Shown: positions 1-7,408 of the stretch, one piece after another | How positions within the stretch are numbered: the stretch's first letter is position 1 | Layout: each line of letters begins with the position of its first letter | Assembly: GCF_009915765.1 (NCBI RefSeq) | Contig: NZ_JAABLQ010000001.1 | Span: forward strand, 2,108,001-2,172,000 | DNA: 64,000 nt | Reading direction: 5' to 3' | DNA from: Pannonibacter sp. XCT-53 | Lineage (GTDB): Bacteria; Pseudomonadota; Alphaproteobacteria; Rhizobiales; Stappiaceae | The notes under the pieces: generated by a model | Seen by the model: only the letters and a program-made list of their open reading frames with translations | Told to the model about the DNA's origin: nothing | Database searches by the model: none | Position numbers and translations under genes: made by a program

Positions 1-381
1 GTGTTCGGGAAAGGTCACCAGCGACACTTCCCAAAGGTCGATTTCGGTGAGGTGCCGGCGGACACCGCCCTCACCCTTGACGGCCGCCAGGGCGCGAAAG
101 CCGATGGAGAGCCCGTCCAGCGCCCCGGCGCTGATCAGCTCCGCCGCCTCGCGCGCCGCGGCCACACCGGTCAGCAGCCGTCCGGTCACATAGAGGCCGT
201 GCGCGTCCTCCCGCGCCTTCTCCCAGATGCCGATGGGCTGCATCCGGTCGTGCTGCCACAGCATCCGCACGGCCGCCGTCCCGCGCCGGGCGAGCGAGCG
301 GGCAAAGGCGCCCGGCAGCACCACGTCGCCTGCGCCATCGGGCTGATGGAACACGCTGGCGTATCCGGCAAAGCGGGTCAT
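1..381 (-). CDS. HK97-type prohead protease, GTA-like (3' end outside window)
   Basis: The visible 127 residues match the N-terminal and central part of the HK97 prohead protease family (peptidase S78/U35), which trims scaffold from capsid protein during head maturation. Seen directly: the opening TRFAGYASVFHQPDGAGDVV, a LWQHD segment with the likely catalytic His44, and DGLSIGFRAL with the likely catalytic Ser92. The C-terminal part runs off the window edge. The start is the ATG at 381, which overlaps the stop of the upstream small ORF as ATGA, so the two are translationally coupled. Context (terminase and portal upstream on the same strand) places it as the protease of a gene-transfer-agent head cluster; a defective prophage is the alternative. 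Confidence 0.9.
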   Translation of the reverse strand, partial: MTRFAGYASVFHQPDGAGDVVLPGAFARSLARRGTAAVRMLWQHDRMQPIGIWEKAREDAHGLYVTGRLLTGVAAAREAAELISAGALDGLSIGFRALAAVKGEGGVRRHLTEIDLWEVSLVTFPEH

Positions 382-566
382 CGCGCCGCATCCCGATGGC
401 TGGGCGTCTGGTCCGTGATCTGGCCAAGCCGCTGCAACGTTGCGGCAAAGGCGGCAAACACCCGCGCGGGCCGGGCCTGCGGCATGGGTCTGCAGTTCAG
501 GTTCAAGGTCAGGCTGCGGGCAGGCGTCATCGCCCCGCCACGGGCCAAAAGGCCTGTGTCCGTCAT
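378..566 (-). CDS. small unrecognised ORF inside the GTA head cluster
   Basis: This encodes a 62-residue peptide with no domain I recognise. Seen: a basic, proline- and alanine-rich sequence with LTLNLNCRPMPQARPARVFA in the middle, no membrane segment and no signal peptide. The ATG at 566 is preceded by a clear AAGGAG eight bases upstream, which favours it over the upstream in-frame ATG at 614, and the stop overlaps the protease start as ATGA. The ribosome-binding site and the coupling argue that it is a real gene. Its place between the gp3.5-like gene and the protease suggests a head-assembly role, which is inference only. Confidence 0.6.
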   Translation of the reverse strand: MTDTGLLARGGAMTPARSLTLNLNCRPMPQARPARVFAAFAATLQRLGQITDQTPSHRDAAR

Positions 567-697
567 GACTTGGCTCTCCTTGTCGAGGTTCTGAGTCCGG
601 CTTGCCCGCTTCATGCGGCAGGCGAGCCCGGCGCTTCATCGCGAAACGTCACGCGGCGCCGTTTCGTGAGTCTTCTGAATCGCTTGGACCCGGCTCC

Positions 698-895
698 TCA
701 GCCACCGTCATGGTCGTTGAAGATCTGATTCAAGCGCTCGATCTCGTCCACGAACTGGCTGAAGCGCCGGTTCGAGGCGGAAAGTTCCTTCAGCAGCAGC
801 CCGGCCAGGGCCGAGGCCGATCCCGCCCACAGCAGCAGCGCCAGATGGGCCAGGTCGCCGCGTTCGACGACGGCGGTGAGGACCGCCTCAGTCAT
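698..895 (-). CDS. GTA gp3.5-like small membrane protein
   Basis: This 65-residue protein has one hydrophobic segment (about residues 16-40, LALLLWAGSASALAGLLL) followed by a charged tail with NRRFSQFVDEIERLNQIF, which is predicted to be helical. Its size, position directly after the portal gene and the NRRF-type tail fit the small orfg3.5 / head-formation proteins of Rhodobacter-type gene transfer agents. The start ATG at 895 lies inside the end of the portal gene (an 8-base overlap), so translation is coupled. Family assignment rests on synteny and the general pattern rather than on a diagnostic motif. Confidence 0.65.
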   Translation of the reverse strand: MTEAVLTAVVERGDLAHLALLLWAGSASALAGLLLKELSASNRRFSQFVDEIERLNQIFNDHDGG

Positions 896-2126
896 CGCCC
901 TGCCCTGCGGCTTCGCCCTTCCCTGCGGCTTCGTCTGATCCGGCGCGGCGGCCGTAGCCCACCGCCGCCCGCTTCTCGTCCTCCGACAGGAAATCCGCGG
1001 CCCCCACGCGCCGCCACAGGGCCTCGCGCTCCGGCGACAGCGCCTCGATGGCATCGGCGTCCGGTTCCAGCCGCAGCGGCGCGCCATAGGCCGGGGCCAG
1101 CCAGTTCGACAGGCTCAGCGCCGTCCGCCGGACAAGCGGCAGCACGGTCTGGCGCCAGAACGCCCGGTTGGCTTCCTGGTAATTGGCAAAGGTGTTGTCG
1201 CCGGGAATGCCGATCAGCATCGGCGGCACGCCGAAGGCCAGCGCGATCTCACGTGCGGCCTCGCGCTTGGCCTCGATGAAATCCATGTCCTTGGGCGTCA
1301 GGCCCATCGGCCGCCAGTCCAGTCCGCCTTCCAGCAGCAGCGGCCGGCCGGCGTTGCGCGCGCCCTGATAGCCCTCTTCCAGTTCCGCCTTCAGCCGCTC
1401 GAACTGGTCGAGCGACAGGTTGGCCCCCTCGCCCGCGCCATAGACCAGCGCTCCGGAGGGCCGCGCCGCGTTGTCGAGCAGCGCCTTGTTCCAGCCGGCG
1501 GCCGCATTGTGGATGTCGAGGCTCACCTGTGCCGCCTCGATCGGCGCGCAGCCATAATGGTCCGACAGCGGGTGAAACAGGGTCAGCTGCCGCACCTGCG
1601 GCACGTCGCCAAGGCCGCTCAGCCGCAGCGACTTGCCGCCCACCTGATACTCGAATGCCTCCGGCCAACCGGACGTCCCCGGCACCACCTTCACCCGGTC
1701 GGGGCGCAGCACATGCAGCTCCGCCGGCAAGGCATCCGCGTCTTCGCTGACATAGATCCGCTCGACATAGGCATTGCCCGCCACCAGCAGGTGACCGAAC
1801 AGGGCCTCCAGAAAATCCGGCCCGCTCTGGCCCCGGTTGGGCCGCGCCAGCAGGCGCAGCAGCGGGTGCTCCGTCAGTTCCTCTTCCTCGGAAAACAGGC
1901 TCAGCGGCACATTCGCCGCCGCCTCGCTGACCATGCGCACCGCCCGGTAGACAACCGGGTTGCGCAGGTAGCCTTCCCGCGCCAGCGCCGCATAATCACG
2001 CGGGCTCCACACGGGCCGCCCACCGCTGGCAAAGGCGATCAGCGGCGCCGTGCGTGAGGCCTTTTCCTCGTCAAGCGCTGCCCCGCGCGGTTTGAAAACT
2101 GAGTCCAGAAGCCGTGCCAACCCCAT
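888..2126 (-). CDS. HK97-family phage portal protein (GTA head cluster)
   Basis: A 412-residue protein of usual family length (about 400). Portal proteins form the dodecameric DNA gate of the capsid, where terminase docks. Seen: the family pattern VVYRAVRMVSEAAANVPLSL near residues 58-77, HPLLRLLARPN, LLVAGNAYVER, and the hallmark GVPPMLIGIPGDNTFANYQEANRAFW near residues 320-350 (given here in part as GVPPMLIGIPGDNTFANYQE). The last 20 residues are low-complexity (GKGEAAGQGDD) and come from a short duplicated GC-rich tract. It lies 175 bases after the large terminase gene and overlaps the gp3.5-like gene. Start ATG 2126 has AGGATC just upstream. Confidence 0.95.
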   Translation of the reverse strand: MGLARLLDSVFKPRGAALDEEKASRTAPLIAFASGGRPVWSPRDYAALAREGYLRNPVVYRAVRMVSEAAANVPLSLFSEEEELTEHPLLRLLARPNRGQSGPDFLEALFGHLLVAGNAYVERIYVSEDADALPAELHVLRPDRVKVVPGTSGWPEAFEYQVGGKSLRLSGLGDVPQVRQLTLFHPLSDHYGCAPIEAAQVSLDIHNAAAGWNKALLDNAARPSGALVYGAGEGANLSLDQFERLKAELEEGYQGARNAGRPLLLEGGLDWRPMGLTPKDMDFIEAKREAAREIALAFGVPPMLIGIPGDNTFANYQEANRAFWRQTVLPLVRRTALSLSNWLAPAYGAPLRLEPDADAIEALSPEREALWRRVGAADFLSEDEKRAAVGYGRRAGSDEAAGKGEAAGQGDD

Positions 2127-2228
2127 GATCCTGAATCCTTTTTCCGCATCAGTTAAGAGATTGAATCCACGGCCTCACAGCTTGAGTCACATGGCAGCCT
2201 CGGCGCCCTCACGCCCCAGCCCCAGGCG

Positions 2229-2256
2229 CCCTCTCCCCCCTTGAGGGGGCAGAGGG
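2229..2256. repeat. GC-rich hairpin between terminase and portal genes
   Basis: A 12-bp stem (one mismatch) with loop TTGA: the left arm at 2229-2240 is C-rich and the right arm at 2245-2256 is G-rich. It lies in the 175-base gap between the large terminase and portal genes. It looks like a small dispersed palindrome inserted in the operon; it could also act as a processing or attenuation hairpin. There is no U-tract, so a simple terminator is unlikely. Confidence 0.6.
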
Positions 2257-2301
2257 GGGTAAGCAGCATCTCCGCAAACCGGTGAGCAGATCCATGCCCC
2301 C

Positions 2302-3657
2302 TCACAGCCGCCTCAGCCGCGGTGTCCCCCGTTCGGACAACAACAGCTCGCTCAGGGCCCAGACCAGCGCGTCCAGCCGGTCGGGCGAGCGGCCCGAGGT
2401 GAGCCCGCCCGGTCCGAAATCCGCCATCTCGTCCTCCAGCGCCGGCATGGCTCCGACATGGCGCACCCGGCCCTGCTCGTAGATCAGCGCAATCGGTTCG
2501 GCCCGGGCATATTTGCCCCGGCTCGCCCGCACGCTCTTCACCGGCACCCCCGGATCGGCGGCGGCAATCACCTCGCGCACCATGTCGCCGCCCTGATTGA
2601 CCTCGGCGACCAGACAGTCCGCCTGATAGTGCCGCCACAGCGCCACCGCCCGCCCGGCCCAGTCGGCCGGCCGCGCCCGGGCCAGACTGTGATCGGCGAG
2701 CACATAGGCAATCCCGTCCTCACCGAGGCCCGCCACCACCAGGCCGCAGGCATCGGAGCGTTTCGTGGCCGTGGCCGGCGGATCGATGGCAATGACGATC
2801 CGCGCCAGATGATCCGGCGCGGCGGCGATCCGGCAGGCGTCCAGGTCACCGCGTTGCCACAGGGCATCGGGCCGGTCCTCGATCAGCTCGCCGTCCAGTT
2901 CCTGCCGCCCCAGCCGCGTTCCGGCGTAGCGCGCCACCACCCGCTCCAGAAAACCCGGTGCCAGAAACAGCGCATTGGCCCGGGTTGCGGCCCGGGTCAT
3001 CGTGGTGCCGGGCATGTCGATGAGGCGTTTCAGCAGCGGCACCGCGCGGGGCGTCGTCGTCACCAGCTGGCGCGGCCGCTCGCCCAGTCTCAGGCCAAAC
3101 TGCAACATGTCGAAGGTCTCCTCGCCATTGCGCCACTTGGCCAGCTCGTCGGCCCAGGCGATGTCGAACTGCGGCCCGCGCAAGGCCTCCGGGTCTTCCG
3201 ACGAAAAGGCCTGCGCCACCGCGCCTGTGCGCCATTCCAGCCGCCGCCGGCTCGGGTTCCACTGCGGCCGCTCGGCTTTGGGATGCACCGAGAGGATGCC
3301 CGACACCCCTTCGATCATCACCTCGCGTACATCCTGATAGGTCTCGCCAACCAGCGCGATGCGCCCCGCCGGTCCCGCCTCGCCGGTCCAGCCATGGCCG
3401 AGCGCGCGGGCGCGGATCCATTCCGCGCCGGCCCGGGTCTTGCCCGCGCCGCGTCCGCCCATCATCAGCCACACCGCCCAGTCGCCGCCGGGGGGCAACT
3501 GATGCTCATGGGCGAAGGTCGGCCAGTCCTTCAGCAGGAACGCCATCTCGCTCCGGCTCAGCCGGTCCAGCGCCTCCTCCATCCGCCCCGCCTGCCCAAA
3601 GGCCAGCAAGGCGGCGCGCAAGTTCCGCGCGCAGGCTGTCGGGGTCAGGTCCGTCAT
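2302..3657 (-). CDS. phage terminase large subunit (GTA TerL)
   Basis: A 451-residue DNA-packaging motor. Seen: Walker A GGRGAGKTRAG at residues 67-77, Walker B IAWADE at about 166-171 after SSEDPEALRGPQFD, an ATPase coupling stretch VTTTPR, and a nuclease-type AIDPPATATKRSDACG region near residue 290 with acidic residues in the C-terminal half. The phrase DWAVWLMMGGRGAGKTRAG is typical of GTA terminases. Start ATG 3657 has GAGGAG five bases upstream. It overlaps the upstream small-terminase-like gene by 152 bases in another frame, longer than normal translational coupling. GTA terminases package host DNA by headful; whether this cluster is functional cannot be judged here. Confidence 0.95.
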   Translation of the reverse strand: MTDLTPTACARNLRAALLAFGQAGRMEEALDRLSRSEMAFLLKDWPTFAHEHQLPPGGDWAVWLMMGGRGAGKTRAGAEWIRARALGHGWTGEAGPAGRIALVGETYQDVREVMIEGVSGILSVHPKAERPQWNPSRRRLEWRTGAVAQAFSSEDPEALRGPQFDIAWADELAKWRNGEETFDMLQFGLRLGERPRQLVTTTPRAVPLLKRLIDMPGTTMTRAATRANALFLAPGFLERVVARYAGTRLGRQELDGELIEDRPDALWQRGDLDACRIAAAPDHLARIVIAIDPPATATKRSDACGLVVAGLGEDGIAYVLADHSLARARPADWAGRAVALWRHYQADCLVAEVNQGGDMVREVIAAADPGVPVKSVRASRGKYARAEPIALIYEQGRVRHVGAMPALEDEMADFGPGGLTSGRSPDRLDALVWALSELLLSERGTPRLRRL

Positions 3658-4147
3658 CCGTCTCCTCGCTGCGGCTCTTCTGCAGGTCCATGAGCGTGTC
3701 GAGCGTGCGCGCCAGGCTTGCCAGCGTCCTTGCGCCCTGGTCCATGTCGGAGAGCTTGCCCCCCTCCCCGGTCTCGCCCGCCATCAGCCGGCCCAGCCGG
3801 TCTTCGAGCCGCGCCACCTGGGTCTCGAACGCCCGGTAGAGCCGATTGATCATCCGCGCCTGCTCATCGGGCTCAGCGGCGGCAAAGCCCTCCAGCGCCT
3901 CGCCCCGCCGCATCCAGCCCTCCTGCCGGATGCGGTAGCAGAGCCGCTTGGCCGTCACCTGAAGCCTTGCGGCAATCGTCGTCTGCGACAGGTCCGTCTC
4001 CTCGTAGAGCCGCCGCGCCTCGCGCCAGACCTGCGCCGGATCACTGCTGGCCCCCTTCACCGGACGGCCTGCCGCTTGTGCCCGGCGGCCGCGCCCGCGC
4101 GGCTGTCGACCGGGCAAGACGTCCTCGTTCCCGGCAGTGTCCTGCAT
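3506..4147 (-). CDS. putative small terminase subunit / HTH protein heading the GTA cluster
   Basis: A 213-residue protein. Seen: a basic Gly/Arg-rich N-terminus, an HTH near residues 48-80 (LYEETDLSQTTIAARLQVTA followed by KRLCYRIRQEGWMRR), then a long charged, probably coiled helical region (about 95-165). The HTH plus oligomerising helices, and the position directly upstream of TerL, match small terminase subunits or the orfg1-like gene of Rhizobiales GTAs. The GTA small terminase of Rhodobacter is shorter, so the assignment is moderate. Start ATG 4147 follows GAGGGAG by about ten bases. The C-terminal 50 residues overlap the TerL reading frame. Confidence 0.7.
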   Translation of the reverse strand: MQDTAGNEDVLPGRQPRGRGRRAQAAGRPVKGASSDPAQVWREARRLYEETDLSQTTIAARLQVTAKRLCYRIRQEGWMRRGEALEGFAAAEPDEQARMINRLYRAFETQVARLEDRLGRLMAGETGEGGKLSDMDQGARTLASLARTLDTLMDLQKSRSEETDDGPDPDSLRAELARRLAGLWAGGADGGGAGPAEPERDGVPAEGLADLRP

Positions 4148-4243
4148 GGCCGCGTGCTCCCTCGTGCATGTGCAAGGTCAGGTGTTCCCGGTCCTCCCGA
4201 CCGCCGGGACGGGCGCCGCCGCGCCGCAGACCGGCGGCCAGTT

Positions 4244-4276
4244 GGCTGCGATCTGGCTGCGATCTGGCTGCGATCT
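4244..4276. repeat. three perfect 11-bp tandem repeats in GTA leader
   Basis: GGCTGCGATCT occurs three times in a row (4244-4254, 4255-4265, 4266-4276). It lies about 100 bases upstream of the first GTA gene and downstream of the promoter proposed at 4394-4422, so it would be in the 5' leader. An 11-bp period places copies on one face of the helix, which suits a regulator site, but replication slippage alone could produce it. Confidence 0.85.
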
Positions 4277-4393
4277 GGCGAAACGGGGCGGCAGGACCGA
4301 AAAACTTGTGCCCGGGCATGGCCGGGCAGCGCATTGTCGGGAGGCGCGTCCCGCCGCATCCGGCGTCAGCCGCACCTCTTCGATCTTGCAGAA

Positions 4394-4422
4394 ACACTAC
4401 CCGACCAGCGTCCGGATGTCAA
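4394..4422 (-). promoter_or_regulatory. sigma-70-like promoter for the GTA cluster
   Basis: Read on the minus strand this is TTGACA, a 17-bp spacer, then TAGTGT. The -35 is perfect and the -10 has three consensus bases. A palindrome AGGAA-TTAT-TTCCT at 4422-4435 abuts the -35 and could bind an activator or repressor. The start point would be near 4387, giving a leader of about 240 bases before the ATG at 4147. Confidence 0.55.
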
Positions 4423-4532
4423 GGAATTATTTCCTATATCTTTCCAGCCCGGAACGACGCCGGCCCTCTGCCTCGCGGGCCGAGGCCGAGGCCGCGGCCG
4501 GAGCCGGATCCCGGCTCCGGCGGTCGGTTCCA

Positions 4533-6017
4533 TCAGCACAGCTTGCGGGATGCGGTCCGGGCCTTCAGCGTCGCCCGCTCGATCGAGGCGGTGGCGCGCG
4601 AGATGCCACCGATGCTGTCGGTGATGGCCTGCACCCCGCTGGAGGCCTGATGCATGTTGCCGGAGATGTCCCGGGTCACGCTCGCCTGGCGGGTCACCGC
4701 ATCGGAGATCGAGGCGGAAATGTCGCCGATGCTGCGGATGATCTCGATGATCGAGGTGATGGCCCGTTCCGCACTGCCGGTCGAGGCCTGGATGGAGCCG
4801 ACCTGCCCGGTGATGTCCTCGGTTGCCCGGGACGTCTGGCTCGCCAGATCCTTCACTTCGGCGGCCACCACGGCAAAGCCGCGACCGGCCTCTCCGGCGC
4901 GCGCGGCCTCGATCGTGGCGTTGAGCGCCAGAAGGTTTGTCTGGTTGGCAATGCTCTCGATCAGTTCCAGCACCTCGCCGATGCGCTGCGAATCCTGGCT
5001 CAGCTGCGCCATGATCCGGCTCGACTGGTCCGCCTCGGTCACCGCCATCTTGGCCACGTCGAGCGCCGTTGCGACCTGGCGGCTGATCTCGGCGATCGAG
5101 GCGACCAGCTCCTCGGCGGCGGTGGCCACCATCTGCACGCTGGCGGAGGTCCGGGCCGAGGCGGCGGAGACCTCGGCGGCCTGTGCGCTCGTGCTGGTGA
5201 TCTCCGTTTCCACCAGCGCGAGATCCGCGTCAATCTTATGCTGGATGTGTTCGCGCTGCTGGCGCATCCGCACCTGCTCGGTGGCGTCCGTTGCAAACTT
5301 GACGACGCGGCTCAGCCGTCCGTTGGCGTCGAAGATCGGGTTGTAGGTGGCCTGGATCCAGACGTCGTGGCCGTTCTTGCCGATCCGGTGGAACTCGCCG
5401 CCCTGGAACTGCCCGGCGCGCAGATCCTCCCAGAAACGCTGGTAGGCGGGGCTGGCGCGCTCGGCCGGGTCGACGAAGATGCTGTGGTGCCGGCCGCGGA
5501 TCTCCTCGATCCGGTAGCCCATGGTGGCCAGGAAATTCTCGTTGGCGTCGACGATCGTCCCGTCCAGCTCGAATTCGATGACCGCATTCGAGCGGTTGAT
5601 CGCGTCGAGCTTGCTCTGGATTTCCGCGGCGCGCTGGCGCTCCTCGGTGATCACGGAGGCGATCTTGATCACCCGCGTCACCTTGCCGTCGCGGCGCAGG
5701 ACCGGATTGTAGCTCGCCTGGATCCAGACATCGACACCGCCCTTTGCCTTCCGGCAGAAGGAGCCGGACTTGTAGGCGCCGCCCGCCAGCTCGCGCCAGA
5801 AGCTGCGGTAGCTCTCGCTCTCGGCCTCCTCCTTGCGCATGAACATCGAATGGTGGCGACCGACGATCTCGCCGGCCGTGTAGCCGACGGCGGACAGGAA
5901 ATTGGAGTTTGCCCGCACGACCGTGCCGTCCGGCTTGAATTCGATGATGGCCTGGGATCGGCTGAAGGCTGCCAGAACCTCCGCCTTGTCGATGCCGAAT
6001 AGGGTTCGTATGCGCAT
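4533..6017 (-). CDS. cytoplasmic methyl-accepting chemotaxis protein with two PAS domains
   Basis: A 494-residue protein with no membrane segment. Two PAS/PAC units (about residues 15-130 and 140-255) share near-identical motifs ([12 protein letters not shown] and [19 protein letters not shown] and GRHHSIF), indicating internal duplication. They resemble the Aer-type family, which can bind flavin or haem to sense redox or oxygen. A coiled signalling domain follows, with the conserved tip [20 protein letters not shown] near residue 355 that contacts CheA/CheW. No HAMP domain is evident. It would form soluble arrays or join polar clusters. The 5' leader is AT-rich and contains a 9-bp inverted repeat. 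The ligand cannot be read from sequence. Confidence 0.95.
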   Translation of the reverse strand: MRIRTLFGIDKAEVLAAFSRSQAIIEFKPDGTVVRANSNFLSAVGYTAGEIVGRHHSMFMRKEEAESESYRSFWRELAGGAYKSGSFCRKAKGGVDVWIQASYNPVLRRDGKVTRVIKIASVITEERQRAAEIQSKLDAINRSNAVIEFELDGTIVDANENFLATMGYRIEEIRGRHHSIFVDPAERASPAYQRFWEDLRAGQFQGGEFHRIGKNGHDVWIQATYNPIFDANGRLSRVVKFATDATEQVRMRQQREHIQHKIDADLALVETEITSTSAQAAEVSAASARTSASVQMVATAAEELVASIAEISRQVATALDVAKMAVTEADQSSRIMAQLSQDSQRIGEVLELIESIANQTNLLALNATIEAARAGEAGRGFAVVAAEVKDLASQTSRATEDITGQVGSIQASTGSAERAITSIIEIIRSIGDISASISDAVTRQASVTRDISGNMHQASSGVQAITDSIGGISRATASIERATLKARTASRKLC

Positions 6018-6550
6018 GGGAAGGCCTGACGTCTGATTTCGTAGTCTGAGGCGGAGTCTGCGTCATCGCAGTTGCAGGAAGGTTAAACAACGAACACACC
6101 GTCGCAACAACTGCCCGGAACAGATCGAAACATCTTATGACAAGACCGGAAACCGATAAATTATCATAAGATCAAACGACATTTCCTCATCAATATTGAA
6201 GTACATTTCAAAATTGACATCGCAACTTTGTAAATTTGATCACATCATGTTGCCGCAAAGACTGACAAGAGCCAGAGCGAGCCGGCAGAAAAGCAACGAA
6301 CTATCCGCACGACCCAACCGGAGCCTTGCGGACAAAAATAGAGCGGCTGCTGAGGCGTCAACATGACTTTACAAATTTTCGTCACTTTGAACGATCAGAT
6401 CTTCAAAAAGACACCGCAAATTTTACAAAGATGAATATCACAGGATGCAAGATAAGTGACCCTACATCCTGGGCGATCCTGCCGGCGCTGATCCGTGCAG
6501 GCCGGCGCGGCGTAACACGCAGCAGAGTTTCATCTTGCAGGAGTTCCCGC
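6018..6550. other. AT-rich intergenic region upstream of chemoreceptor and DUF3833 genes
   Basis: This 533-base divergent region is clearly richer in A and T than its surroundings from about 6060 to 6430. It holds a perfect 9-bp inverted repeat (6132-6140 and 6164-6172) and a weak TTGACA-like box near 6214. The reading frame of the DUF3833 gene stays open back to 6326, but the composition and a good ribosome-binding site at 6551 argue that this extension is not coding. Confidence 0.6.
6132..6172. promoter_or_regulatory. 9-bp perfect inverted repeat in chemoreceptor leader
   Basis: ATCTTATGA (6132-6140) and TCATAAGAT (6164-6172) are separated by 23 bases. It lies about 115 bases upstream of the chemoreceptor start. 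It could be an operator or form a weak stem in the transcript; no known regulator box is recognised. Confidence 0.45.
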
Positions 6551-7096
6551 ATGTCCCGGCTTCGCCGCCCGTCCGGCCTGATGCTGCCGCCGTTCCTGTT
6601 TGCGCTTGCCGCGGCCCTGATCCTCCTCCTTGTCGCGCCCGTGCGCGCAGCCCAGCCGCTGGTGCTGGAGGAATTCTTCCGCGGACGCACCGTGGCCGAG
6701 GGCGTGTTCGAGAGCCGGATTGCCGGTGTCCGGCGCGAGTTCAAGGTCTATCTGCACGGGACCTGGGATCCGAAGACCTTCACGCTGCGCCTGCGCGAGG
6801 ATTTCGTCTATGCCGATGGCGAGAAGGACACCAAGGTCTGGTTCTTCCAGAAGGTCGGCGACCGCCGCTACATCGGCACCCGGTCGGATGTCCTCGCCCC
6901 CACCCATGTGACGCCCGAGGGCAACAGCCTGGTGTTCAGCTACGCCGCCGAGGTTCCGGTCGGCGATGACACCATCGCGCTGCGCTTCAACGACACGCTG
7001 ACCCCGATCGACGCCCGGACGGTCCGCAACACCGCCAATGTGGTCAAGTACGGCATCACCGTCGGCACCGTCGAGCTGATCTTCACCCGGCCCTGA
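6551..7096 (+). CDS. DUF3833 family exported protein
   Basis: A 181-residue protein. An N-terminal signal or anchor (about residues 1-33, with the hydrophobic run LMLPPFLFALAAALILLLVA) is followed by the DUF3833 domain: EEFFRGRTVAEGVFESRIAG, the GTWD turn, EDFVYADGEKDTKVWFF and a C-terminal VVKYGITVGTVELIF. The function of the family is unknown; it is usually periplasmic or lipid-anchored. The ATG at 6551 has AGGAG seven bases upstream and begins a sensible signal peptide, so it is preferred over the in-frame ATG at 6326. A GC-rich hairpin follows at 7209-7234. It appears monocistronic. Confidence 0.85.
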   Translation: MSRLRRPSGLMLPPFLFALAAALILLLVAPVRAAQPLVLEEFFRGRTVAEGVFESRIAGVRREFKVYLHGTWDPKTFTLRLREDFVYADGEKDTKVWFFQKVGDRRYIGTRSDVLAPTHVTPEGNSLVFSYAAEVPVGDDTIALRFNDTLTPIDARTVRNTANVVKYGITVGTVELIFTRP

Positions 7097-7208
7097 CGCC
7101 GGGCCCTCGCTTGGGGCCCTCACGTCGGCCCCTCATGCCGGGAATGGCCGCGCCGGTTCTGCGGCGCGCCCGCGTGCGCGCTTCCCCCTCCTCCCGAGGC
7201 GGACCGCA

Positions 7209-7234
7209 AGCGGCAGGGCATCCGCCCTGCCGCT
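7209..7234 (+). terminator. perfect GC-rich hairpin after the DUF3833 gene
   Basis: AGCGGCAGGGC, loop ATCC, GCCCTGCCGCT: an 11-bp perfect stem 113 bases beyond the stop. There is no U-tract, so it is only a possible terminator or 3'-end stabiliser. Confidence 0.4.
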
Positions 7235-7288
7235 CCGGCCGGGAGGGACCGGTCGCCGAGGTCCGGCCCCACGCCCGGCCCGATCACT

Positions 7289-7305
7289 GTTCACCCGGAG
7301 TGAAC
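7289..7305. promoter_or_regulatory. operator-like inverted repeat upstream of MhqO-like gene
   Basis: GTTCAC-CCGGA-GTGAAC is a perfect 6-bp inverted repeat with a 5-bp spacer, 104 bases upstream of the dioxygenase start. In Bacillus the homologous mhq genes are controlled by a MarR-type quinone sensor; a similar repressor site is a reasonable guess here, but no regulator gene is adjacent. Confidence 0.45.
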
Positions 7306-7408
7306 TTCAAGTCCAGTCCTGGCGGAATTTTCGCCGGCCGCGGAACACCCTACCTTCCGGTCATCGCCAGCGCCCCCACGCCGGGGGCGCAGAACCGGGA
7401 GACTTCCC

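Larger units (their letters stand above)
4148..4532. other. intergenic region between GTA cluster and chemoreceptor gene
   Basis: This 385-base stretch contains the GTA promoter, the palindrome beside its -35 and the 11-bp triple repeat listed separately. The rest, including the part next to the chemoreceptor stop (4450-4532), is GC-rich with no ORF that I can defend and no clear terminator. Confidence 0.6.
7097..7408. other. intergenic region before the dioxygenase/hydrolase operon
   Basis: A 312-base gap holding the hairpin at 7209-7234 and the operator-like inverted repeat at 7289-7305. Nothing else with coding character is visible. Confidence 0.6.

Noticed and set aside
1-4147. Complete prophage
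   Set aside because: Only head/packaging genes in GTA order are visible, and no integrase, lysis or replication gene is seen; the rest lies outside the window, so the GTA call is favoured but not proven.
4137-6002. 621-codon open frame on the plus strand
   Set aside because: Antisense to the PAS-PAS chemoreceptor, no domain.
6326-6550. Longer N-terminus for the DUF3833 protein
   Set aside because: The extension is AT-rich and lacks coding bias, while the ATG at 6551 has a good ribosome site and begins a signal peptide.
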